DNA from: an uncultured Pseudoflavonifractor sp.
GTDB taxonomy: Bacteria; Bacillota; Clostridia; Oscillospirales; Oscillospiraceae
DNA: 6,510 bases
Direction of reading: 5' to 3'
Assembly: GCA_904419835.1 (NCBI GenBank)
Contig: CAJFTA010000085.1
Location: forward strand, 1 to 6,510
Below the pieces are notes generated by a model. The model worked only from the letters and a program-made list of their open reading frames with translations, had not been told where the DNA came from and searched no databases. The translations under genes were made by a program, and so were the position numbers. This document shows positions 1 to 5,481 of the stretch, piece after piece. The stretch's first letter is position 1. Every line of letters starts with the position of its first letter.

Positions 1-198
1 CCCAGAAGGGGAAGCCTCGCAGAGTTCCGTCATCCGCAGATGACGGAATCAAATGAAAATCCGTCATTTTCGGGGACATGCGCCTCGAAAATGACACTTT
101 TCATGAAATTTTTGCCGACAATTTCATCAGAAATCGAGGCAAAAATTTCATGAAGCTCCTTCGAAAAAGTGGCGGAAGCCACTTTTTCGACAGCCTGC
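1..198 (+). repeat. Left copy of ~200-bp hairpin-rich inverted repeat
   Basis: Positions 1-198 match the reverse complement of 6303-6500 without gaps. Mismatches fall only at left positions 81, 90, 100, 101, 140, 141 and 191. The repeat is a chain of stems: H1 25-34/39-48 (loop CGCA), H2 63-72/86-95 (extendable to 75/83 with one G-T pair), H3 100-116/138-154 with an inner hairpin 121-125/130-134, and H4 161-173/178-190. The repeat is still matching at base 1, so its outer end lies outside the window. Short open frames across both copies share peptide sequence, but that follows from the DNA identity and does not show coding. I do not recognise a named family. It could be a terminal repeat of a mobile element or a dispersed structured repeat. 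Confidence 0.93.
161..190. terminator. Bidirectional terminator-like hairpin H4, left copy
   Basis: This is a perfect 13-bp stem (161-173 with 178-190) closed by the GNRA-type loop GGAA. Its core is a GC-rich GTGGC/GCCAC stem flanked by five A on one side and five T on the other. It therefore looks like an intrinsic terminator from either direction. It would insulate the cargo from outside transcription, or stop transcripts leaving it. The termination role is inferred from shape. Confidence 0.6.
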
Positions 199-222
199 AG
201 CCATCCCTGAGAGGATGGCTGC
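197..222. other. Variable-sequence hairpin H5 inside left repeat
   Basis: GCAGCCATCC (197-206) pairs perfectly with GGATGGCTGC (213-222) around the loop CTGAGA, and TTT follows. Sequence identity with the right copy stops here. The right copy nevertheless has a different, equally strong hairpin at the same position (6275-6304). The structure is therefore kept while the sequence changes. Confidence 0.75.
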
Positions 223-503
223 TTTCATGTGAAATTTGTGCGCAAACAGTACATAGGCAAATTCTGATCGAAGCCAAATCGAAGCCCCGGGCTGCGGCGT
301 TCAAACCGGTTGTCTGGCCGGCGGCGCGTTTGCGCTGTACAAGCGTTTTCGCCTCTGGCGAAAACCTTGGCGCAGGGAGAATTCACTTCGCCTGAGCATT
401 TAAATGCCGAAGGATGGAGGCGGACGCTGGACGCCGGAACCCAAAACAGAGCGACATCCAAAGGCTTAAGCTACGTATGGGGCAAATCGTTAAGAACAGA
501 CCG
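223..503. other. Non-coding stretch with small palindromes, no gene seen
   Basis: No open frame here has a convincing ribosome binding site or recognisable protein. Visible structure includes a perfect 9-bp hairpin with a 3-nt loop (GTTTTCGCC 345-353 with GGCGAAAAC 357-365), a 12-bp perfect palindrome GCATTTAAATGC (396-407), and a 9-bp direct repeat ATCGAAGCC (267-275 and 278-286). The stretch separates the left repeat from the 3' end of the ABC transporter gene. It may be the residue of deleted DNA or an inner part of the repeat element. I cannot tell which. Confidence 0.55.
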
Positions 504-543
504 ACCGGCGGGCGGCTCTCATGACTGGGGGCCGCCCGCCGGT
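504..543 (-). terminator. Strong hairpin downstream of ABC transporter gene
   Basis: A 13-bp perfect GC-rich inverted repeat (504-516 with 531-543) with a 14-nt loop lies 13 nt past the TGA of the ABC gene. Its position fits the operon's transcription terminator. On the minus strand the bases after the stem are only moderately T-rich (cggtctgttctt). The T-rich side is on the plus strand (TTTGTCATTTT), so it may also stop plus-strand transcription towards the ABC gene. Confidence 0.62.
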
Positions 544-556
544 TTGTCATTTTGCT

Positions 557-2335
557 TCAATCTCTACACGACAGCCGCCACTGGGCGCTCTCGCTCTGGA
601 GTTCCACCATGCGGCGGTAGAGGCCGCCCTGCTCCATCAGTTCCGCCGGGGGGCCCTGCTGGGCCACATGGCCGTCCTCCAGCACCACGATATGGTCCGC
701 TCCGGCCACGGTGCGCATCCGGTGGGCAATGACCAGCACCGTCTTGCCCCGGAGCAGGCGGGAGAGGGCGGCCTGGACGGCGCTCTCGTTCTCCACGTCC
801 AGGCTGGCGGTGGCCTCGTCCAGCACCACGATGGGGGAATCCTTCAAAATGGCCCGGGCCAGAGCGATGCGCTGCTGCTCCCCGCCGGAGAGATAGACGC
901 CCTTGGCGCCCACCACCGTGTCCGGCCCCTGGGGCAGCTTTTCCAGAATGTCGTCGCACTGGGCGGCGTGAGCGGCGGAGAGAACCTCCTCCCGGGAGGC
1001 GTCCGGCCGGGCCGCCCGGATGTTTTCCAGCAGGCTCTCCTTGAACAGCCGGGTATCCTGGAACACAAAAGCCACCTGTTCCATGAGTGCGGCGCTGTCC
1101 AGCTCCCGCACGTCCACGCCGCCCACGGTGACGCTGCCGCTGTCCACATCCCAAAAACGGGGGATCAGGCTGGCGGCGGTGGTCTTGCCACCGCCGGAGG
1201 GCCCCACCAGGGCCACCACCTGACCGGGCCGGACAGCGAAGCTCACATCCTCCAGCGCGGGCCGATCCGCGCCGGGGTAGATGAAGGTCACATGGTCAAA
1301 GACCACGGCGTCGTTGACCGGTTTCTTTTGAACCTTCGGCTCCCGCATGGGCTGCTGGCTCAGGATCTCGTCCAGGCGGACGATGGCCTCGTCGGCCTCC
1401 ATCACCGCCTCACTCATATACATGATGCGGTTGATCATCTGGCCGCAGGCGGGGGCGAACAGGGTATAGAAGATCAGGTTCACCAGTGCCGTCCGTACGT
1501 CTCCGCCGGAGGCGATCAGCAGCGCCGCCGGGATCAGCAGGGCAAAGGCTCCGTTGATAAAGGTGAGGAAACAGGTCTGGCCCGTCCGGCAGCTCATGGC
1601 ATACTGGCTGGCCAGGTCGCTGTAATCTTTGATGGCGGCGTAGAAGGCCTTGAAGGAGCAGACCGTCTGCTGGAACATCTTCACCACCGGGATGCCCCGG
1701 ACATACTCCACCGCCTCGCCGCTCATGCGCTCGATCTCCTGCTGATAGCGGTGGAAGAAGCCGGCGTTCTTGCCGCCCATCATCAGGCACATGGAGAGCA
1801 GGGCCAGCACCATGGTCAGAAGGCACAAAAGGCCCATCCGCCAGTCAAAGAGGAACAGCATGACGATGGCGGCGATGGGCGTCACCGCCGTGGCGGTCAG
1901 GTCGGGGAGCTTGTGGGCCAGCAGATCCTCGGTCAGCCCGGCGTTGTCGTCGACGAGCTTGCGCAGCCGCCCCGACTGGTTCCCGGTAAAAAAGCCCAGA
2001 GGGAGCTTCAGCATATGAGTCATGGCGGCGCGCCGGATGTTCCGGGCGGTACGGAAGGCCGCAATGTGAGTGGACATGAGGGCGGCAAAGTACAGCAGGA
2101 TGCTGCCAATGGCAAACCACACTGCCATCCAGCCCCAGCGGCCCAGTTCCCCGGCTCCGTCCGGGCTGGGCCAAGCGGCCAGCACGCTCCTCGCCGCCAG
2201 CCAGACGCACAGGTACGGCACCAGGCCCAGCACCGCCGACAATGCCGACAGGATACAGCCCAGGATCGTCAGGTTCCTGTGCCCGCCCGCATAGCCCAGG
2301 ATGCGGGCGAGGCTGCTCGGTTTCTTTTGGTTCAA
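557..2335 (-). CDS. ABC exporter-type half transporter, permease fused to ATP-binding domain
   Basis: This 592-residue protein has the usual half-transporter length and order: an N-terminal membrane domain of about six helices (residues ~15-310), then an ATP-binding domain. ATPase motifs are intact: Walker A GPSGGGKTT 378-386, Q-loop Gln426, signature LSGGEQQ 482-488, Walker B ending Asp506 with catalytic Glu507, and switch His538. It would sit in the cytoplasmic membrane and use ATP to move an unknown substrate. The start is TTG: AAGGAGG at 2343-2349 lies 7 nt upstream and no ATG in frame fits better. The gene follows the TetR gene by 61 bp on the same strand, suggesting an operon. From memory, related TetR-linked transporters in gut clostridia usually come as two consecutive half-transporter genes, some resembling siderophore or multidrug systems. 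No partner gene is present here, so the protein is either a homodimer or an orphan half. Substrate unknown. Confidence 0.92.
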   Translation of the reverse strand: MNQKKPSSLARILGYAGGHRNLTILGCILSALSAVLGLVPYLCVWLAARSVLAAWPSPDGAGELGRWGWMAVWFAIGSILLYFAALMSTHIAAFRTARNIRRAAMTHMLKLPLGFFTGNQSGRLRKLVDDNAGLTEDLLAHKLPDLTATAVTPIAAIVMLFLFDWRMGLLCLLTMVLALLSMCLMMGGKNAGFFHRYQQEIERMSGEAVEYVRGIPVVKMFQQTVCSFKAFYAAIKDYSDLASQYAMSCRTGQTCFLTFINGAFALLIPAALLIASGGDVRTALVNLIFYTLFAPACGQMINRIMYMSEAVMEADEAIVRLDEILSQQPMREPKVQKKPVNDAVVFDHVTFIYPGADRPALEDVSFAVRPGQVVALVGPSGGGKTTAASLIPRFWDVDSGSVTVGGVDVRELDSAALMEQVAFVFQDTRLFKESLLENIRAARPDASREEVLSAAHAAQCDDILEKLPQGPDTVVGAKGVYLSGGEQQRIALARAILKDSPIVVLDEATASLDVENESAVQAALSRLLRGKTVLVIAHRMRTVAGADHIVVLEDGHVAQQGPPAELMEQGGLYRRMVELQSESAQWRLSCRD

Positions 2336-2342
2336 AGTGATC

Positions 2343-2349
2343 CCTCCTT
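2343..2349 (-). promoter_or_regulatory. Ribosome binding site fixing the TTG start of the ABC gene
   Basis: On the minus strand AAGGAGG lies 7 nt before the TTG codon at 2335-2333. It is a near-perfect Shine-Dalgarno match at ideal spacing, which is why a non-ATG start is preferred. Confidence 0.82.
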
Positions 2350-2357
2350 ATCAAAAT

Positions 2358-2375
2358 AGTTAGTTAAAGCTAACT
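2358..2375. promoter_or_regulatory. Inverted repeat between tetR-type gene and ABC gene, candidate operator
   Basis: AGTTAG-TTAAAG-CTAACT forms 6-bp perfect arms 23 bp before the ABC start codon. The GTTAG...CTAAC half-sites resemble DtxR/IdeR-type iron boxes, matching roughly 14 of 19 consensus positions by my own alignment. It also lacks similarity to the 24-bp operator at the TetR promoter. It could be a second, separate control point for the transporter alone, or a short hairpin in the operon mRNA. The identity of the binding protein is a guess. Confidence 0.4.
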
Positions 2376-2396
2376 TATATCCAAAAAAGACAGGGG

Positions 2397-3014
2397 CTAA
2401 GCCCCCATCAATTTCAGCCATCCGGCGGTGTAGAAGTCCCGCAGCTGATCCACGTCCCGCAGAGCCTGCTCCCGGGGCATATCATGAACCACGATCTCAA
2501 AGATGCCGTTGAACATCCCGCTGGCGATGATGTGGCACAGGGATTTGTCCAGCACAGGAATGCCCTTCCCCAGGTGGCGGAGCACCTCCATGTACTGGAG
2601 GGTGTACTCTACTTCCACCTCCACCATGTTGTGGACGAAGTGCTCGTAGCTGGTACCCTCCGAGCGGGTGAGGAGCAGCTTCACCGGCTCCCGGTGGGCG
2701 CAGATGTAGTCCACCATCCAGTGGACGCAGCCGGAGGACTCCACCCCCATGTGATTCGGCTGCTGTTCCTCGGGCAATTCGGCGAAGGCAGTCTGGGCCT
2801 CCATGAACTTACCCATGAGGGCGGCAGCGTGGGGCTCTACGATGGAGGCGAACAGGGCCTCCTTGCTGGAGAAGTAGCCGTAGAAAGCCCCGGTGGTCAC
2901 CCCGGCATTCTTTACGATCTGCCGCAGGGAGGCCCCCAGAAAGCCCTTGTCCAGAAACTCTGTCAGAGCGGCCTCTTGGATACTCTCCAGGGTGGCAGTA
3001 GACTTTTCTTCCAT
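2397..3014 (-). CDS. TetR/AcrR-family transcriptional repressor
   Basis: This 205-residue protein has the typical TetR-family length. The N-terminal DNA-binding domain is at residues ~8-55, with the helix-turn-helix at about 29-48 (SLRQIVKNAGVTTGAFYGYF), a very typical family signature ending in the YxYFxSKE pattern. The remainder is the variable helical ligand-binding and dimerisation domain, whose ligand cannot be predicted. The ATG is preceded by AAGGAG (3023-3028) at 8 nt. A 24-bp palindrome covering the promoter -10 end and leader (3030-3053) implies autorepression and repression of the ABC gene downstream. By family logic the inducer is probably a compound transported by the ABC protein. 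Confidence 0.93.
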   Translation of the reverse strand: MEEKSTATLESIQEAALTEFLDKGFLGASLRQIVKNAGVTTGAFYGYFSSKEALFASIVEPHAAALMGKFMEAQTAFAELPEEQQPNHMGVESSGCVHWMVDYICAHREPVKLLLTRSEGTSYEHFVHNMVEVEVEYTLQYMEVLRHLGKGIPVLDKSLCHIIASGMFNGIFEIVVHDMPREQALRDVDQLRDFYTAGWLKLMGA

Positions 3015-3029
3015 GGAAAGAACTCCTTG

Positions 3030-3053
3030 TAACAGTGTTATATAACGCTGTTA
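3030..3053. promoter_or_regulatory. 24-bp palindromic operator at the tetR-type promoter
   Basis: TAACAGTGTTAT (3030-3041) and ATAACGCTGTTA (3042-3053) are 12-bp arms with a single mismatch and no spacer. The centre GTTATATAAC is perfect. The site abuts the -10 element and covers the start-site region down to just before the ribosome binding site. This is the classic position for TetR-type self-repression. Binding by the adjacent gene's product is inferred. Confidence 0.8.
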
Positions 3054-3081
3054 TAATAGAGCTGACATAACGAAATGTCAA
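3053..3081 (-). promoter_or_regulatory. Sigma-A-type promoter of the tetR-ABC operon
   Basis: On the minus strand TTGACA (3081-3076) and TATTAT (3058-3053) are separated by exactly 17 bp. The -35 is perfect and the -10 differs by one base from consensus. The promoter points to the repressor gene 39 bp downstream and is overlapped by two inverted repeats. Confidence 0.82.
3063..3080. promoter_or_regulatory. Second inverted repeat over the -35 of the tetR-type promoter
   Basis: TGACAT-AACGAA-ATGTCA has perfect 6-bp arms and overlaps the -35 and spacer. It is different in sequence from the 24-bp operator next to it, so it could be the site of another regulator. Part of the symmetry is forced by the TGTCAA of the -35 itself, so it may be chance. 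Confidence 0.35.
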
Positions 3082-3144
3082 GATGACTCCTTCAAATTTT
3101 TTCTGATGCCGGCTTTTCCAGAAGAACGCACCTGCCTGCACCGA

Positions 3145-3173
3145 TTGACAAAGCAGAATCCTCTGCATATAAT
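3145..3173 (+). promoter_or_regulatory. Consensus promoter of csoR
   Basis: TTGACA (3145-3150) and TATAAT (3168-3173) are both perfect and separated by 17 bp. Transcription should start near 3180, giving a leader of about 30 nt. A promoter this strong needs a repressor, which fits the operator immediately downstream. Confidence 0.9.
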
Positions 3174-3179
3174 CTACAC

Positions 3180-3195
3180 ATACCCCTAATGGTAT
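3180..3195. promoter_or_regulatory. CsoR-type operator at csoR start site
   Basis: ATACC-CCTAAT-GGTAT begins 7 bp after the -10 element and sits on the predicted start site. The ATACCCC...GGTAT pattern matches known CsoR operators, which are GC-tract inverted repeats in an AT context. The same design recurs twice before the metal ATPase gene. Autoregulation by CsoR is inferred. Confidence 0.8.
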
Positions 3196-3200
3196 GGAGG
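3196..3200 (+). promoter_or_regulatory. Ribosome binding site that selects the csoR start
   Basis: GGAGG lies 8 nt before ATG 3209. Two upstream in-frame ATGs exist, at 3194 and 3203. The first overlaps the GGAGG itself and the second is only 2 nt away, so 3209 is the likely start. Confidence 0.75.
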
Positions 3201-3208
3201 AAATGACA

Positions 3209-3484
3209 ATGCGACAGTGTATGGACGCAGACAACCTGCACCGCAGGCTGAAGAAAATCATTGGACAGGTGCAGGCCATTGACCGGATGATCGACGAAGA
3301 CATCCCCTGTGAGGACATTCTGGCCCAGATTAACGCGGCCAAGTCCGCCCTCCACGGATGCGGTAAGGTGGTCCTGGAGGGCCACATCCAGCACTGCGTC
3401 CGGGACGGCATCCAGCACGGGGATGCGGACAAGACCATCGAGAGCTTTACCAAGGCGGTGGAGCGGTTCTCCAACATGAGTTGA
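3209..3484 (+). CDS. csoR: CsoR/RcnR-family copper-sensing repressor
   Basis: This 91-residue all-helical DUF156 protein binds DNA in its apo form and lets go when metal binds. The Cu(I) ligand set of CsoR is visible: Cys34, His59 and Cys63, with spacings of 25 and 4 residues exactly as in Mycobacterium tuberculosis CsoR (Cys36, His61, Cys65). Extra cysteines at residues 4 and 51 are not part of that set. The family's N-terminal LHRRLKKIIGQVQAIDRM helix is present. The start at 3209 is preferred over 3194 because of the ribosome binding site. The gene is followed by a terminator and then by a metal ATPase carrying the same operators, so it should repress both itself and the ATPase. Copper is the best metal call. 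A related sulfur- or formaldehyde-sensing branch of the family is less likely because the C-H-C triad is complete. Confidence 0.92.
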   Translation: MRQCMDADNLHRRLKKIIGQVQAIDRMIDEDIPCEDILAQINAAKSALHGCGKVVLEGHIQHCVRDGIQHGDADKTIESFTKAVERFSNMS

Positions 3485-3494
3485 TGGGACGGAA

Positions 3495-3520
3495 GGGCAG
3501 CCCGGCGGGCTGCCCTTTTT
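3495..3520 (+). terminator. Rho-independent terminator after csoR
   Basis: GGGCAGCCC (3495-3503) pairs perfectly with GGGCTGCCC (3507-3515) around a 3-nt loop and is followed by TTTTT. It ends just before the -35 of the next promoter. The repressor and ATPase are therefore separate transcription units. Confidence 0.93.
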
Positions 3521-3521
3521 C

Positions 3522-3550
3522 TTGACACGATATACCCCTATAGGTATAAT
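3522..3550 (+). promoter_or_regulatory. Consensus promoter of the metal ATPase gene
   Basis: TTGACA (3522-3527) and TATAAT (3545-3550) are both perfect with a 17-bp spacer. The predicted start is near 3557, with a leader of about 32 nt. An operator lies inside the spacer and overlaps the -10, and a second covers the start site. Confidence 0.92.
3531..3548. promoter_or_regulatory. CsoR operator 1 within the ATPase promoter
   Basis: TATACC-CCTATA-GGTATA has perfect 6-bp arms and lies between the -35 and -10, overlapping the -10. A bound repressor would directly block RNA polymerase. It has the same half-site and 6-bp spacer as the csoR operator. Confidence 0.82.
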
Positions 3551-3555
3551 ATACC

Positions 3556-3573
3556 TATACCCTGTATGGTATA
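3556..3573. promoter_or_regulatory. CsoR operator 2 at the ATPase start site
   Basis: TATACC-CTGTAT-GGTATA has perfect 6-bp arms and is centred 25 bp from operator 1. Its ATACC core starts 7 bp after the -10, exactly as the csoR operator does. It ends at the ribosome binding site AAGGAG (3574-3579). Confidence 0.8.
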
Positions 3574-3588
3574 AAGGAGAGGAGCATT

Positions 3589-5481
3589 ATGAAATCACGC
3601 ATGGAAAAACTGGAGCATCTGCTGGAGCTGGGCGGCATCAAAAAGGATATTACACTGCTGGTCATCTCCGGGATTGCCGTGCTGCTGAGTCTGCTGGGCG
3701 TACAGCCGTTTCCCTTTGACATGGCGTGGGTGGCCATTGTTCTGTGCGGTGTCCCCATCATTCTGGAGGCTGTCATCGGCTTGGTGACCGCCTTTGACAT
3801 CAAGGCGGACGTGCTGGTGTCTCTGGCTCTTATTGCCTCGGTAGCCATCGGGGAGGACTTCGCCGCCGGCGAGGTGGCCTTTATCATGCAGCTGGGCGGC
3901 CTGCTGGAGGAGCTGACGGTGGCCCGGGCCCGGGCAGGCATCGAGAAACTGGTGCATCTGACGCCCCAGACCGCCCGGGTGCTGCGGGGCGGACAGGAGA
4001 TCACCATCCCCGCCGAACAGGTGCGGGTGGGCGACCTGCTCCGGGTCCTGCCTGGGGAGGGAGTGCCGGTGGACGGCGTCATCATCTCCGGGCAGACCTC
4101 CATCAATCAGGCCGTGATGACCGGAGAGTCCATGCCGGTGGACAAGACCGTGGGGGACGAGGTCTCCAGCGGGACGGTAAACCAGTTTGGGGCCTTTGAG
4201 ATGCGGGCCTCCAAGGTGGGGGAGGACAGTTCTATCCAGCGGATGATCCGGCTGGTGCAGTCCGCCGACGCGGGCAAGGCCAAGATCGTGGGCATCGCCG
4301 ACCGCTGGGCCACCTGGATTGTAATCATTGCCCTGAGCGCGGCGGCCATCACCTGGCTCATCACTGAGGAGATCATCCGGGCGGTGACCATCCTGGTGGT
4401 GTTCTGTCCCTGTGCCCTGGTGCTGGCCACCCCCACCGCCATCATGGCGGCCATCGGAAACGCCACAAAGCATGGTTTCCTCGTGCGGGAGGGGGACGCC
4501 CTGGAACGGCTGGCCCAGGTGAAGGTCATCGCCTTTGACAAGACCGGCACCCTGACCTACGGTACGCCGGAGGTGGTGGAAGCTGTCAGTGTGACCGAGG
4601 CTTACAGCAAAGAACAGCTCTACCGGCTGGCCGCCTCCGCCGAGCAGTTCTCGGAGCACCCCTTGGGCAAGGCCATTGTACACTGCTGCAAAAAGGAGTT
4701 TGGAACCGAACTCGCCCTGGCCGACGGCTTTTCCATGCTCCCCGGCCGGGGCGTGAGTGCCCGGGTGGAGGGCAAAGAGATCCTGGCCGGAAACCCGGAG
4801 CTGCTGCATGAGCACGGCGTCTCCATGACGCCCCCTCCCCCGGCAGAGGAGGCCATCCGGAAGGGCTGCACCGTGACGTATCTGGCGGTGGACGGGGTGT
4901 TCGCCGGCTATCTCGTCCTCTCCGACACCCTGCGGGAGGAGAGCGCGGAGATGATCAAATCCCTGGGCGGACTGGGGGTGGAGCCGGTTCTGCTCACCGG
5001 CGACCATGAAAATGCCGCCCGGGCCATCGCCGGGCGGCTGAAGATTGATTCGGTACAGGCCAACTGCCTGCCGGAGGACAAGTTGAAGGCCATTGACAAA
5101 TATCAGTCCTCCGGCCGGCCGGTGTGTATGATCGGCGACGGCATCAACGACGCCCCCGCCCTGAAACGGGCCGGGGTGGGCATCGCCATGGGGGGCGTGG
5201 GCAGCGACATCGCCGTGGACGCGGCGGACATCGCCCTGGTGGACGATGAGGTGAAGGAGCTGCCCCACCTCATCGCCCTGTCCAGAAGGATGATGACCAC
5301 CATCAAATGCAACATGACTTTCTCCATGGCGCTGAACTTTATCGCCATCGTCCTGGCGATTAACGGCACCTTAAACCCGGTGGTGGGGGCCCTGGTACAC
5401 AACGCCGGTTCCGTGCTGGTTATTACCTGTTCCGCCTTCCTACTAAAATGGAAGAAAGCGCCAACCCGAAAAAGCAGGTGA
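3589..5481 (+). CDS. P1B-type heavy-metal-exporting ATPase, CsoR-controlled, probably copper
   Basis: This 630-residue membrane pump exports a soft metal ion from the cytoplasm using ATP. Motifs in order: actuator TGES 178-181, membrane metal site CPC 273-275, phosphorylation site DKTGT 317-321 (Asp317), the P1B-specific His357-Pro358, TGD 470-472 and GDGIND 516-521. About eight membrane helices are visible (roughly 20-36, 47-66, 73-108, 243-286, 574-618). There is no N-terminal metal-binding domain, so it is shorter than many CopA proteins. The last helices carry Asn583 and HNAGS 604-608, not the MxxSS of classical Cu(I) pumps, the DG of Zn/Cd pumps or the HEGGT of Co pumps. Substrate is therefore inferred mainly from CsoR control. 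AAGGAG lies 9 nt before the ATG. The tail (about APTRKSR) overlaps transposase remnant sequence and may be acquired. Confidence 0.93.
   Translation: MKSRMEKLEHLLELGGIKKDITLLVISGIAVLLSLLGVQPFPFDMAWVAIVLCGVPIILEAVIGLVTAFDIKADVLVSLALIASVAIGEDFAAGEVAFIMQLGGLLEELTVARARAGIEKLVHLTPQTARVLRGGQEITIPAEQVRVGDLLRVLPGEGVPVDGVIISGQTSINQAVMTGESMPVDKTVGDEVSSGTVNQFGAFEMRASKVGEDSSIQRMIRLVQSADAGKAKIVGIADRWATWIVIIALSAAAITWLITEEIIRAVTILVVFCPCALVLATPTAIMAAIGNATKHGFLVREGDALERLAQVKVIAFDKTGTLTYGTPEVVEAVSVTEAYSKEQLYRLAASAEQFSEHPLGKAIVHCCKKEFGTELALADGFSMLPGRGVSARVEGKEILAGNPELLHEHGVSMTPPPPAEEAIRKGCTVTYLAVDGVFAGYLVLSDTLREESAEMIKSLGGLGVEPVLLTGDHENAARAIAGRLKIDSVQANCLPEDKLKAIDKYQSSGRPVCMIGDGINDAPALKRAGVGIAMGGVGSDIAVDAADIALVDDEVKELPHLIALSRRMMTTIKCNMTFSMALNFIAIVLAINGTLNPVVGALVHNAGSVLVITCSAFLLKWKKAPTRKSR

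Noticed and set aside
78..395. 105-codon open frame in the left repeat, with a related 80-codon frame in the right repeat (6181-6423, minus strand)
   Set aside because: The shared peptide follows from the near-identical repeat DNA. The frames cross perfect hairpins, lack ribosome binding sites and diverge completely past the repeat.
521..2359. 612-codon open frame on the plus strand
   Set aside because: It is antisense to the ABC transporter, has no family features, and its His/Gly/Gln-rich composition is typical of the reverse of GC-rich coding DNA.
3194..3208. Five extra N-terminal codons for CsoR
   Set aside because: The ATG at 3194 overlaps the GGAGG that serves the ATG at 3209 and also lies in the operator.
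3595..5268. 557-codon open frame on the minus strand
   Set aside because: It mirrors the metal ATPase gene, whose catalytic motifs are all intact on the plus strand, and has no ribosome binding site or recognisable domain.
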